Below, piece after piece: positions 20,842-30,365 of a stretch of DNA of 64,000 nt. The DNA comes from Zygosaccharomyces rouxii (lineage: Eukaryota > Ascomycota > Saccharomycetes > Saccharomycetales > Saccharomycetaceae): contig NC_012995.1 of NCBI RefSeq assembly GCF_000026365.1, positions 1,056,501 through 1,120,500 on the forward strand, in the 5' to 3' direction. A program made the translations under genes and the position numbers. Below the pieces are notes generated by a model. The model was not told the origin of the DNA. It saw only the letters and a list, made by a program, of their open reading frames with translations, and did not search any database. Every line of letters starts with the position of its first letter. Positions within the stretch are counted from its first letter, which is position 1.

Positions 20842-20854
20842 ATCACTACATACG
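20842..20854 (+). promoter_or_regulatory. Candidate Abf1 site
   Basis: ATCACTACATACG matches all fixed positions of the Abf1 consensus. Abf1 is a general regulatory factor that keeps divergent promoters nucleosome-free. It lies 8 bp from the URS1-like word, a combination known at S. cerevisiae meiotic genes. Confidence 0.5.
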
Positions 20855-21626
20855 TATATTCTCGACATACCCCATTAGGAACTCCCCGAATTTTTCAATC
20901 TAACCCCGTATCTGATCATAATAGACGCATATTGGCTGGTTAGGGAAGGGTTCAGGTCTCTTTCGGTTCAAAAAGAAATGAACCTTTCTTGCTATAAGAT
21001 TACTACAGAACGGCTCTGGCTAGATGCACCGATCGACACCTATGTTAGTAACATGGCACTGAATGTGGTCGTATTGTTATCCGATACTTCTTGACTCCTC
21101 CTTTCCTCTGCAATTTCTCTGCCAAGCACCTAACAATTGAGGTAATTTCAGACGAATTTGCCTGAGGTATTAGAGTACTAGCGTGTTAACGTGCCACCCT
21201 ACTTATTGGTGTATCAGCCTGACATTAGCAGTCGATGCGTTGCCCTATTGTATGAATCGATGGGCGTACGTGTATATATATGTATATATGTATATATGAG
21301 AATGTTGCCAATCAGGTAAGCTAATTAAGTGGTAACGAAGTTATTAGTATAGTAACTTCATTACATGAAATTGTATAGCTGTACTAGGAAGCATAAGGAA
21401 ACCAATCAATCCGTCTTGATTTTCTACATCTCACAAGGCTAATCTGAACGAAATTGAATAGAAGTGAGTATTTTTTCAATACCGGCGTACAAAGCAGTTT
21501 AAACGGTCACCTCGCTGGCTCAATACTTATAATAATCTCAGTGAATTAAATACTAGCAGTTCTGGAAGAACATAGAAAGGACAGAATACGGAAAGATTGA
21601 AAGAAGTGGAGTAAAGAACCCTAAGG

Positions 21627-24600
21627 ATGCCTAATCCATCTTCTTCTGGTACACCTAGATATGGCAAGACTAGTTCTCCATTAAGGAGGTCCTCTAGCAT
21701 CAAGAATACTTTGACTTCTATCCTGGGAAGTAATTCCGCCAATAAGAACAATAGTAGTAAGAACAAGAGCAGTAATAACAATAGTAATGACGGTAATCCT
21801 CCTACTTCACCTCTAAGAAGACGCGATACTACGACTGGAACTCCTTCTAGTAGTACGAACAATAACCAGACAATGAGAAGATCTCCTACTACAACAAGGA
21901 GTACTAATGCTACGGAGAGTAGACTAAATCAATCTTCCTCTGAGCCTAAAAGGTCCAATACAGTATCTGGTAAACCAAGAATGATGGAGAGGCCTTCATA
22001 TAGTTCTGCTTCAAGATCATCTGCATCTATATCTTCATCAACAGTTTCTGGTTCTACTAGTACTGACACTCCCAACACTTCAACTCCAAGGTCAAGTACA
22101 CGATCGGTACAAAGAAGCGCCTCTATGATGACGCCAAGATCAAAAAGCAGCGGTAATTCAACCAGTTCTCTTAGTACAACTGCAAGAACGGGCACTAGAA
22201 ATGGTGTATCGGCATCTGCGAGAACGAGAAACACCCCAGAATCGATACCAAGAGCTTCTTGGGCGGCGGCCTCGTCACCTGCAGCACCGCCATCGGCACC
22301 AGAACCTGTACTTAGTGAAGCACCAGAGGACCATCAAGCATATACGCTGAATTCGTTAGCGCCACAAATGGTAGTTTCAGCACCACCACCGCCGCCATCT
22401 GCGAAGGAATTCTTAATCGAATATCTAACCCAACGTGGATTATTAAAACCAAAGACCGTTTACGAAAGGCCGGAATTGAAAATTTCCATTTCTTCAAGTG
22501 GTGATCACGTATTTTTGCCGACCATGTCATGCAACGATGATGAATATTTGGCGAGATTAAACGGATTTAGAGAAGATGAAGATTTTGAAGTTTTAGATAC
22601 AGCTGAATCCCGTGAAAATAACACTAGAAATGATACCGCAAATAGGGAGCTTCCCAGATCGAGTTCAAATGGGAATTTAAGATCAAGACCATCTACAGCT
22701 TCCTTCCATAGTAATAACCCATTTAGACAGTCATCATCGAATTCATTGGATTCGAGATCTCCACCATCTTTTGAAATGGACGAATCCATGGCCTCATTAA
22801 CTATAGCGGTAATTGTATCGATACCAAAACCCACGAAGATCTCATCTATAGAGGCACAGTTATGTTCACTTGTTAGGATCCATTGGTATGCAGGTGTACC
22901 ACCAACGAGGTCATTTCAAGAGGAAAATTACAGTGCAGGAACATTGAATTGGAGTTTGGGGACAGATAATATGAACGTTTTTATCCCACTAAATGTATCT
23001 TCAAAGGAAAAAATCATTGAAAATAACAGAAATATTAGACAAATGAGTCTCTTTCGGAATATTCCCGATAGTCAAAAGATTTATTTGGAAAAAGGTCGTA
23101 TTAGAAAAGATCTAATTGAGAAGGCCTCATCTGAAGGACCTCAAACTATGCAACCTGGTGATTACGTCTATATTATTCCAATCGCATTCAGTAATCACAT
23201 TCCAGAATCTCTATATCTGCCATCAGCTCGTGTTCATTACAAGTTTTGTGTGGCAGCTAAGATGCAAGACGGCAAAAACAGATCTTTATCTGTTCAACAA
23301 CAAAAAGCCGTACAGGAGGAACGTCAGCAAGAATCAGAATTGAATAATCATAAAAAATTTGGTCTTTTGAAGAAGATTAAAGGTGGACATTTACCAAACG
23401 GACTTTCTCCAGCTAGGGATACATCTGAAGATCCGAATGAAAGCTATACCGAATACCCCATCTATGTGATTAGAACTCCACCACCGATCTCTATCTCCAC
23501 TGCTAATAAACCAATTTATATCGATCGTGTTTGGACAGACTCATTGGCTTACGAAGTTTCATTTGCTCAGAAATACGTGGCTCTGGGATCTAAAGTACCG
23601 GTAAAGATCAAATTGGAACCTTTGACTCCTGATGTGTTTGTGAAAAGAGTGAGGGTCAGCATTGTAGAGAGGATTACCTTGGTGAGTAAGAATTATGAAT
23701 TTGAGTATGATCAGGTCGATCCAGTGGCTCGCGATCCTTACAACCCGTATTTCAATGAATTCGCCGCTAAACGTAAGAAAGAACGTAGTTTATCACTATT
23801 AGAAATTAGAACTAGAGACAAAGGTGGTAGAGCTATTAAGGAGGAAATTGTAGAAAATTGTGTGAATGATAACCTTTTGTCCTACAATACAGAAGGTGGT
23901 GTCGATCCACTTTATATCGAAACCAATGTGGAATTTCCCTGCTATGAAGATCTAGAAAAAAATTCTGCTAAACAAATACCGCCTTATGGTGTGGATGCCT
24001 ATGCAAATATTCCTAATCCTGAAGCGACTAATACACAATCATCTAATGGTCACCAATCGTCGAACAATAACGCTCCCGGTCATCGTAACAGTGTGATAGG
24101 ATTTTTAACCAGCAGGAAAAGTTCATTATCTCCAACACCGAAGAGTAGTTCTGGCGATTTAAAGAGGAAACCATCGTTTTCACCGCAACCTATTTCCAAT
24201 CAATCTCGTCCACCACAAGATCAGAGATTTCATGAGACTAAATTGAGAAACGGTAGAGGTGTAACAGTCAAGAAACATACTAGATTGAATAAACCAAGAC
24301 GTGGATTATACCTGGATAGTTTACATTTCACTAATATTCACAGTAGACACAAATTGGAAGTTATGTTAAGAATTAGTAAACCAGACATTGCTGATCCAAC
24401 AAAGCTGAGACATTATGAGGTGTTGATAGATACTCCAATTTTCTTAATCTCTGAAAAATGTAGTGAGGGCAATATGGAGTTACCTACATATTCCGATGCA
24501 ATTAACGATCCGCTGGCTCCAGGCAGACCATCTAACATGATGGCACCTCCAACTTTTGAAGAAGCCATATCAGTACCAGCATCACCAATGCAATCACCAT

Positions 24601-25070
24601 TGGGATCGCCAACCTTATCACCACTAGGAGCACCCTCAATTTCACCAACAACTTCACCACTACTTTCCCCAATGGGTTCACCCCATACAAGAAATGCTAA
24701 CGTACCGAAGGATTCGGATATTCAACATTTAAGTTTAACTAATGCACCAACTTTGGCTCCACCTGAACATTCTGCACATTTACAACCATCGTCTGGTCCT
24801 GGGGTCAATCCTAACTTTGCAAATGGTAACCACATGTTTAACAATTTGGATAAATTGATGAGTTCACCTGCAAGCACTAGTGGAAGAACTAATGGTCAAA
24901 ATAGTGGTCTTAACCCCAGTGGATTCAATGGTATTGGCAATGTCATCGATTCAGACGATTTAGACATGACAAGGCCCAACTTTAACAAGAATCCAGAAAG
25001 ACCTACAACCGAAAAGCCTACAAGAACTTTTTTGTCAGAACCACCTAAATATGACGAAATCATGCCTTAA
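21627..25070 (+). CDS. CSR2: Arrestin-related ubiquitin-ligase adaptor (ECM21/CSR2 type)
   Basis: Alpha-arrestin adaptor that recruits the ubiquitin ligase Rsp5 to plasma-membrane transporters and so triggers their endocytosis. The 1,147-residue protein has a Ser/Thr/Asn-rich disordered N-terminus (1-200), a short Ala/Pro-rich stretch, arrestin N- and C-like regions spread over about 270-960 and separated by low-complexity linkers, and a Ser/Pro-rich tail with SP and SPT repeats. The last residues hold a PPxY motif, PPKY at 1139-1142, which binds Rsp5 WW domains; LPTY near residue 951 is a weaker variant. S. cerevisiae keeps two copies, CSR2 (YPR030W) and ECM21 (YBL101C); here one gene occupies the ancestral place between APL4 and SFT2. 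Confidence 0.93.
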   Translation: MPNPSSSGTPRYGKTSSPLRRSSSIKNTLTSILGSNSANKNNSSKNKSSNNNSNDGNPPTSPLRRRDTTTGTPSSSTNNNQTMRRSPTTTRSTNATESRLNQSSSEPKRSNTVSGKPRMMERPSYSSASRSSASISSSTVSGSTSTDTPNTSTPRSSTRSVQRSASMMTPRSKSSGNSTSSLSTTARTGTRNGVSASARTRNTPESIPRASWAAASSPAAPPSAPEPVLSEAPEDHQAYTLNSLAPQMVVSAPPPPPSAKEFLIEYLTQRGLLKPKTVYERPELKISISSSGDHVFLPTMSCNDDEYLARLNGFREDEDFEVLDTAESRENNTRNDTANRELPRSSSNGNLRSRPSTASFHSNNPFRQSSSNSLDSRSPPSFEMDESMASLTIAVIVSIPKPTKISSIEAQLCSLVRIHWYAGVPPTRSFQEENYSAGTLNWSLGTDNMNVFIPLNVSSKEKIIENNRNIRQMSLFRNIPDSQKIYLEKGRIRKDLIEKASSEGPQTMQPGDYVYIIPIAFSNHIPESLYLPSARVHYKFCVAAKMQDGKNRSLSVQQQKAVQEERQQESELNNHKKFGLLKKIKGGHLPNGLSPARDTSEDPNESYTEYPIYVIRTPPPISISTANKPIYIDRVWTDSLAYEVSFAQKYVALGSKVPVKIKLEPLTPDVFVKRVRVSIVERITLVSKNYEFEYDQVDPVARDPYNPYFNEFAAKRKKERSLSLLEIRTRDKGGRAIKEEIVENCVNDNLLSYNTEGGVDPLYIETNVEFPCYEDLEKNSAKQIPPYGVDAYANIPNPEATNTQSSNGHQSSNNNAPGHRNSVIGFLTSRKSSLSPTPKSSSGDLKRKPSFSPQPISNQSRPPQDQRFHETKLRNGRGVTVKKHTRLNKPRRGLYLDSLHFTNIHSRHKLEVMLRISKPDIADPTKLRHYEVLIDTPIFLISEKCSEGNMELPTYSDAINDPLAPGRPSNMMAPPTFEEAISVPASPMQSPLGSPTLSPLGAPSISPTTSPLLSPMGSPHTRNANVPKDSDIQHLSLTNAPTLAPPEHSAHLQPSSGPGVNPNFANGNHMFNNLDKLMSSPASTSGRTNGQNSGLNPSGFNGIGNVIDSDDLDMTRPNFNKNPERPTTEKPTRTFLSEPPKYDEIMP

Positions 25071-25089
25071 TGATTGACGAGGAATAATG

Positions 25090-25092
<3 letters not shown>

Positions 25093-25125
<33 letters not shown>
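25093..25125 (+). repeat. 33-base T tract with GTTTTT extensions
   Basis: An uninterrupted run of 33 T follows the CSR2 stop by 22 bases and continues as GTTTTTGTTTTTGTT. It separates the converging CSR2 and SFT2 genes and probably serves 3' end formation and nucleosome exclusion. About 70 bp later GCATTA repeats three times (25195-25212). Confidence 0.9.
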
Positions 25126-25126
<1 letters not shown>

Positions 25127-25266
25127 TTTTTGTTTTTGTTATTTACCAGTATATTAATATTACTTTTATTGTGATTATCGTAACCATTAGCATTAGCATT
25201 AGCATCTGTAGGTCCTTCTAAAAAAGAATGTATATAGTACAGAAATAAGTTTTCTTTAATTTGAAG

Positions 25267-25905
25267 CTATATTTGTAATGCTCCCCTGGCGGTATTGAGA
25301 CCAGCATAACTCATCATCCTAATACCCGCAGCTCCGAAAGGAAAGTAAGAAACGGCATAGTAAACCACTGCAATCAACTCTAAAATCGCACAGGGTAGAG
25401 TTAACAATGTACTTCTTGAAATTGCAGCAAAATAAATCGTTAAAATGCAAGAACCAAAGAAAAAAATAGTGAATGGTAGCCTTTCCTTCGAACTTAAATG
25501 CTTTAAATATGCAACCGGACCCATTAAAACACCAAAGGCAAGTACAAATAACAGTGATCCCATTGACCACAAGAGACCAAATTTCCTTGGCTTAACGGCT
25601 AATACAGGGAATAAAAACACACAAATGGTAAAACAGGCTGCTGCACCCAATATAAAACTTATGAAAAGCAATAAGCGCTCAGTTCTTGATAACGAAAACC
25701 ACGAAGGTTCCTGATCTTGTTCCATATCCTGTCTTGTCATGGGTAACCTGGCATAGACATCCTGTGCCGTGTTGTTGAAGGAATCTGCCCATGATGAGAA
25801 CAATGTCTTCGCTGACTCATTGAAGCCTTGAGAGTTTTGAGACCTGTTTTCATTCCATCTCTGAAATGAATTACGGAAGGAATTTAATTGATTAGATGAA
25901 TCCAT
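25267..25905 (-). CDS. SFT2: Golgi membrane protein Sft2
   Basis: Small tetraspanning protein of the Got1/Sft2 family, required with Got1 for fusion of endosome-derived vesicles at the late Golgi, where it interacts genetically with the SNARE Sed5. The 212-residue protein has a hydrophilic N-terminus of about 75 residues and four hydrophobic helices near 77-103, 109-134, 144-164 and 167-190, and lacks a signal peptide. The motif PVLAVKPRKFGLLWSMGSLL lies in the loop between the first two helices and is typical of the family. Size is that of S. cerevisiae Sft2 (215). Neighbours CSR2 and RTG3 correspond to YBL101C and YBL103C. Confidence 0.94.
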   Translation of the reverse strand: MDSSNQLNSFRNSFQRWNENRSQNSQGFNESAKTLFSSWADSFNNTAQDVYARLPMTRQDMEQDQEPSWFSLSRTERLLLFISFILGAAACFTICVFLFPVLAVKPRKFGLLWSMGSLLFVLAFGVLMGPVAYLKHLSSKERLPFTIFFFGSCILTIYFAAISRSTLLTLPCAILELIAVVYYAVSYFPFGAAGIRMMSYAGLNTARGALQI

Positions 25906-26237
25906 AGATATACGACCAATAAATTCTGGGTATACGTACGATCGAGTGTGGAATTCTGATGAAATGTGATGAGATGTCCCTTGATATTTCGTAAGGCGTA
26001 GTATGTATGGCCGGGTTACGGAAACAGGTTGAAAAATGTTCCTTCATTTCGGCGTATTCATATCAAGAAGCCAAGGGAACTGTTAATTAACCGGTAATTC
26101 CATATTCAATTAGGGCAAGAGGGTTGAAATATAGCTAGTAGAGGCTGGGTAGGGTTGAATTTGTGGTACATAATTATTAAAGAGTGCTTTTTCCGTTACC
26201 TTCTACTCTCTATATTGGTAATTTTTTAATTGATTGA
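25906..26237. promoter_or_regulatory. Divergent SFT2/RTG3 promoter region
   Basis: 332 bp between divergent starts. Apart from the AT-rich imperfect palindrome GTTAATTAACCGGTAATT near 26082-26099 nothing stands out; no consensus general-factor site was found. Confidence 0.35.
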
Positions 26238-27599
26238 ATGATGGTGGCTCCGGGAGACGAAGGCTGGGATGAGCAGCAGACATGGGAATCCCTTCTCGGT
26301 GAGCCCATGTATGGGGGGTTAGGTTTCCCTCCTCAACAGGCCTACGGTGAGAATACACCTGCGCAGCAACATGAGAGTTTACTGTATGCCAATGACCATG
26401 ACAAAGTGGGATTTAATGAAAATGCGTCAAAAAGTGGTTCACACTTAGATGATCGATTTTCTCTCTCCGAGGAGGCTACACCGTTAGGTGCCTTTCCTAC
26501 AGGAATCTCTACAACGAGTAACATTGGGCCCAATTGGAGAGGATCACCAGCAGGAGAATTACGGCGAGAATCCATTTCACAACAGCACCACCACCAACAA
26601 CAACAGCCCGAAGAGTCGTCGCAGCAACAGCAGCAGTTTTCAGAATTTTTCACAAGGACCGATGATACTTCTTTGAGTTTTGCAGATGACTTAGGATCTT
26701 CACTAGGTTCGAGCCTTTATACGGAAATTCTCACACCTAGTTATTCGTCTTCAGTACCTTATCATCCGCAATCCTTTAGTGGACCAACAGCATATTTATC
26801 ACCATCTGCAGGCGTTAGATCACCAAGTTCATCCGTAAGAGCAGGTTCTTACCTCACAGGATCACTTAGAAACACTTCTGCGAATACCCCGAGAACACGA
26901 CACGCTTCTATTAGCAATAGTATTAGTAACGGCGGTGAGGGTATATTGCCAGGCAGTGTATCTCATGAAGATAGGTTGAAACGTAAGAGAGAATTTCATA
27001 ATGCAGTGGAGAGGCGTAGACGCGAATTGATTAAACTAAAGATTAAGGAACTGGGTACAATAGTACCGCCTTCACTTTTAAATTACGACATTAATGGTAA
27101 ACAGGTTAAACCGAATAAAAGTATTATCCTTAACAAGACTGTTGAATATCTGGAATATTTACTACAAGTCTTGGAAGCACAGGATAGGAAAAAAATTCAG
27201 TTGTTAGAAAAATTACAGGAACTACAGGACCAGAGTAAAATTGTCAAGACGCAGCAACGACAACAACAACAGCAGCAACAACAGCAGCAACAACAGCAGC
27301 AACAACAGCAACAGCAACAGCAACGACAACAACAACCACCTCTAATGATGGGACCAACCCCTCCATATAACGAATTTGATGATTTCTCCGGTAAAATTAT
27401 CGATACAAGAGCCAAACCTTCACCATCACCACTTGCAACTGCTCCGTTGGATGTCAATCAACAAAACCCTGTTCCTACTAATGATGATCTACAACAATTT
27501 TTGTCTGGTGATTTGATTGAGGCAGAGGATAATGCCAAACTAATATTTGGTGATGGTGATGCCAATCCAGCGGACTACTTATTGGAATTTGATTCATAA
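26238..27599 (+). CDS. RTG3: bHLH-Zip transcription factor Rtg3 (retrograde response)
   Basis: Transcription factor that pairs with Rtg1 and activates genes such as CIT2 when mitochondria are impaired, under control of Rtg2 and Mks1. The 453-residue protein carries a bHLH domain at about 247-312: basic region HNAVERRRRE (254-263), a long loop LLNYDINGKQVKPNKS, and helix 2 leading into a leucine-heptad segment to about 330. A polyglutamine tract of roughly 30 residues with two Arg interruptions follows at 339-367, and a shorter His/Gln run occurs at 115-133. The N-terminal half is Ser-rich and probably the phosphorylated regulatory region. Two adjacent ATGs exist; the first is used here. Position matches YBL103C between SFT2 and SEA4. 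Confidence 0.92.
   Translation: MMVAPGDEGWDEQQTWESLLGEPMYGGLGFPPQQAYGENTPAQQHESLLYANDHDKVGFNENASKSGSHLDDRFSLSEEATPLGAFPTGISTTSNIGPNWRGSPAGELRRESISQQHHHQQQQPEESSQQQQQFSEFFTRTDDTSLSFADDLGSSLGSSLYTEILTPSYSSSVPYHPQSFSGPTAYLSPSAGVRSPSSSVRAGSYLTGSLRNTSANTPRTRHASISNSISNGGEGILPGSVSHEDRLKRKREFHNAVERRRRELIKLKIKELGTIVPPSLLNYDINGKQVKPNKSIILNKTVEYLEYLLQVLEAQDRKKIQLLEKLQELQDQSKIVKTQQRQQQQQQQQQQQQQQQQQQQQQRQQQPPLMMGPTPPYNEFDDFSGKIIDTRAKPSPSPLATAPLDVNQQNPVPTNDDLQQFLSGDLIEAEDNAKLIFGDGDANPADYLLEFDS
27253..27330 (+). repeat. CAA/CAG repeat encoding polyglutamine in RTG3
   Basis: A mixed CAACAG microsatellite just after the leucine zipper. The mixed codons and Arg (CGA) interruptions at both ends suggest slippage within a purifying coding frame. 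Length is likely variable between strains. Confidence 0.85.
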
Positions 27600-27911
27600 T
27601 AAAAATGAGACAACAAGCTCACAAAAAAAAGAAGAGAAACCCTGTATTCATAAAATATTGTATAATGTAAAAAATGAAGGATAAAAAAAAAAAATACTAT
27701 CGCTATTATGATAATTTCTTGCCGCCATCTTTCCCGATCAGGTGACTACGAGCCTTGTATTTTTCACCATCGTTTTTCTATTTTTCCTCATCTATAAAGC
27801 TTGTTCGCGTATAAAAGGGTATGACATCGGAAGATCAGCGATATTGACGGAGATTGACGACAATTGTTATAATCTAAGATACCCTAAGGCATTCCAAAGA
27901 AACCAATACCT
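27600..27911. promoter_or_regulatory. RTG3 3' end and mannosyltransferase promoter
   Basis: 312 bp. A-rich sequence after the RTG3 stop (runs near 27623-27630 and 27683-27693) is followed by a clear TATA box, TATAAAAG at 27810-27817, about 95 bp before the next ATG. Nothing else stands out. Confidence 0.45.
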
Positions 27912-29906
27912 ATGAAACGAGTTTCATTGTTCTTCAGAAGACTGCTTTATCTAAGCCGGCGGAGGAATACGAAAGCAGTGAAGCTTCTGTTAGTTTCTAT
28001 AATCTTAGTAACATTAACATTACTTGGGATTCAACATGCATCTAATTATATGGAGGTTGATATATTACCACAATCTATTAATTATTTGAACTTTTTACAG
28101 AACGGATTTGGTGGTACGAATCAAGCTCACTATTTTGATCAGGATAAATTGACAGAAATGATGAAATATACCATGGAGCGAGTAAGGTCACATTCATCAA
28201 CAGCCGTTGTGGATAGAACAAAAAACAAGGGCTGTCAGTTGGGTGATGTCGGTGCTAATGCTGTCGATAAGTTTTCCAAGGTGACGAAAGAACAATTGCT
28301 GAAATGCATTGATTTCCCGCAAGAGACTTTCGAGCAATTGAAGGATTCGCACACTACGTTTCTCGATACACTAACCAATGATATATTGGATGAGTATCCG
28401 ACGGATCTCTATGGAGGAAAAGGTATTGTTATAGTGGGTGGTGGGAAATATACTTTGTATGCGATGCCTGCCATAAAAGCTGTTAGAACTAATGGTGATC
28501 CAACAATACCCATCGAATTGATGATTCCACCCGAAAATGATGGTGAAGATGCCTTTTGTGAAAATGTTTTACCTGAATTGGATCCATCTGGTTTGACTCG
28601 TTGCATTTATATGAATCAAGTATTTGATGAACAGACTTTGAAAGACGTAAAAGGTTATCAATTGAAGGCATTAGCACTGTTGGCTTCAAGTTTCGAAAAA
28701 GTATTGTTATTGGATGCGGATAATTATGTGGTTAACTCTATTAGGGATATCTTTGAACTGGATGTGTTTAAAGAATTTGGATTAATTCTATGGCCAGATT
28801 ATTGGAGACGTTTGCACCACCCACGGTTATACGATATTGTTGGCATTTCTGTAAATGAGAATAAGAGGGTAAGATATTCTATGGACGATGTGAGTCCAAC
28901 AGAATTATATGAGGAAAAAGATCAATCAAAGATTCCATTCCACGACTTCGAAGGTGCCATCCCCGATGGCGGTACCGAATCTGGTCAATTGTTGGTAGAT
29001 AAATCCAAACATCTAGGGACTATTATTTTAAGTCTTTACTATAACTACAATGGTCCTTCACAGTACTACCCACTCTTGGGACAAGGGTTCGCAGGTGAAG
29101 GTGATAAAGATACGTTTGCACTAGCAGCTACCGCTTTAACTCAAAGAGGAATTGTTTCAGCTTATCACCAAGTAAAAACGCCTGTTGGTACAAGTGGTTA
29201 CTGGGCTAACTCTAAGGATGAAACACCGTTTGAAAAAGGATTGCCTGATGCTCAAAGATCTTACCGTGGCGTTGCAATGTTACAGCATGATCTATTGGGT
29301 GATTTTGAAGCGTATATGAATGCTATACATGATCTTTCTGATTCTTATGATGAAGATTTTAAAATTTACTATCATAGAAGACTTGGTCAAAGGCCGTTAG
29401 AAGAGGATAATTCGGAAAGCAGAGAAAAGGTCGCTAATTGGGAAAAGAAGATTCGCGAAGATTTTTGGAAGTCTCATAAAGTAGATTACGACTTAAAGAG
29501 TTTCTTGCAACACTTTAAAGATGTGCCTGTACTTTTCGTCCATTCTCATTTACCCAAATACAATCCATGGCTGTTATCACAATTTGGTGATTTGAAATAC
29601 GATGGTAAAAGGGTTTTGGAAAAGCATGCCGATGATCCAAATTTCAAGCCATCTCGTCATGGGCATTACAGAATGTATGGTGATGAATTTAAGGAAAAGA
29701 TAAATTATGATTTAGAATTAGCTAATTTCATCACAATGCGCGATCACATATGTGCAGTTGAGGATGGGTACAAAAACTTCAGCTATCTGTCCAAAGAGGT
29801 GAATCAAGAGGATAAGGGTTTTGAGAAGTACAGAGCCATGTGTGATTACATTGCTGAAAGAGTTGACATGCTTTCAGACACTACATGGTTAGGGAGTGTT
29901 TATTAA
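27912..29906 (+). CDS. MNN2/MNN5-family alpha-1,2-mannosyltransferase
   Basis: Golgi type II membrane enzyme that adds alpha-1,2-linked mannose branches to the backbone of N-linked outer-chain mannan. The 664-residue protein has a short basic cytoplasmic tail, one signal anchor at about 22-41, and a luminal domain with the family blocks GIVIVGGGKYTLYA, IELMIPPENDGEDAFC and LASSFEKVLLLDADNYVV; the DxD sugar-nucleotide/metal motif is Asp268-Asp270. GTESGQLLVDKSKH and AGEGDKDTFALAA complete the resemblance. S. cerevisiae has two such genes, MNN2 and MNN5, and I cannot say which is the closer orthologue. It lies between RTG3 and NTO1, where neither S. cerevisiae chromosome has a relative, so it was moved or duplicated into this block or lost from it elsewhere. 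Confidence 0.9.
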   Translation: MKRVSLFFRRLLYLSRRRNTKAVKLLLVSIILVTLTLLGIQHASNYMEVDILPQSINYLNFLQNGFGGTNQAHYFDQDKLTEMMKYTMERVRSHSSTAVVDRTKNKGCQLGDVGANAVDKFSKVTKEQLLKCIDFPQETFEQLKDSHTTFLDTLTNDILDEYPTDLYGGKGIVIVGGGKYTLYAMPAIKAVRTNGDPTIPIELMIPPENDGEDAFCENVLPELDPSGLTRCIYMNQVFDEQTLKDVKGYQLKALALLASSFEKVLLLDADNYVVNSIRDIFELDVFKEFGLILWPDYWRRLHHPRLYDIVGISVNENKRVRYSMDDVSPTELYEEKDQSKIPFHDFEGAIPDGGTESGQLLVDKSKHLGTIILSLYYNYNGPSQYYPLLGQGFAGEGDKDTFALAATALTQRGIVSAYHQVKTPVGTSGYWANSKDETPFEKGLPDAQRSYRGVAMLQHDLLGDFEAYMNAIHDLSDSYDEDFKIYYHRRLGQRPLEEDNSESREKVANWEKKIREDFWKSHKVDYDLKSFLQHFKDVPVLFVHSHLPKYNPWLLSQFGDLKYDGKRVLEKHADDPNFKPSRHGHYRMYGDEFKEKINYDLELANFITMRDHICAVEDGYKNFSYLSKEVNQEDKGFEKYRAMCDYIAERVDMLSDTTWLGSVY

Positions 29907-30289
29907 TTAGTTGATTAATTACATGAGAATAGTAATAATTTTCCGTTCAAGAGAGGAACTTAACACGGATTGATCTCCTGTAAACTCTTAAGTAAATAAG
30001 TTCTATCAACGATTGACGATTTTTCGCGGAATATATTAATTCAAATAGATGGTTGGTTATCCATGATATAATGCAGAGAGGTAGAATTAAAGCACTAATT
30101 TTTGAAAACAGAATAATACTAAGTAGAATACAACCAAAAATCTTGGCTTCAACAAGCTAAGCTCTTCATGAATGCAACTTCTGTTATGTATTTACATCAG
30201 CCTGGACGATTTTTAAGACCGAGAGTTAAGAAATGTCAACACGATATCAAAACAACAACAAAGGCAACTAGAGGTTATAAGGAGACTAA
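29907..30289. promoter_or_regulatory. Region upstream of NTO1
   Basis: 383 bp of AT-rich sequence. The only noted element is an ATG at 30168 that opens a 65-codon frame overlapping the NTO1 start. No factor site is evident. Confidence 0.4.
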
Positions 30290-30365
30290 ATGTCAAGACA
30301 TTCCAATGACGATGGTCCTAAGCTGCGAGAGGAGACTGATTTTGAAGAACTCTATCCTGAACTGA
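30168..30365 (+). other. Overlapping upstream ORF at NTO1
   Basis: ATG at 30168 starts a 65-codon ORF that runs 76 bases past the NTO1 ATG (30290) in another frame. The predicted peptide is basic and Arg/Lys-rich with no known match. If included in the mRNA it would reduce NTO1 translation; if transcription starts after 30168 it is meaningless. Confidence 0.35.

Larger units (their letters stand above)
20656..21626. promoter_or_regulatory. Divergent APL4/CSR2 promoter region
   Basis: 971 bp without a gene. Close to APL4 is a cluster of recognisable sites. ACACACGTGATAT occurs twice (20785-20797 and 20811-20823), each holding CACGTG with the Cbf1-type flank. TAGCCGCCGC at 20825-20834 is one base from the Ume6 site URS1. 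ATCACTACATACG at 20842-20854 fits the Abf1 consensus RTCRYNNNNNACG exactly. Farther on are a TATATATG-type simple repeat near 21270-21297 and no further clear elements. Confidence 0.55.
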
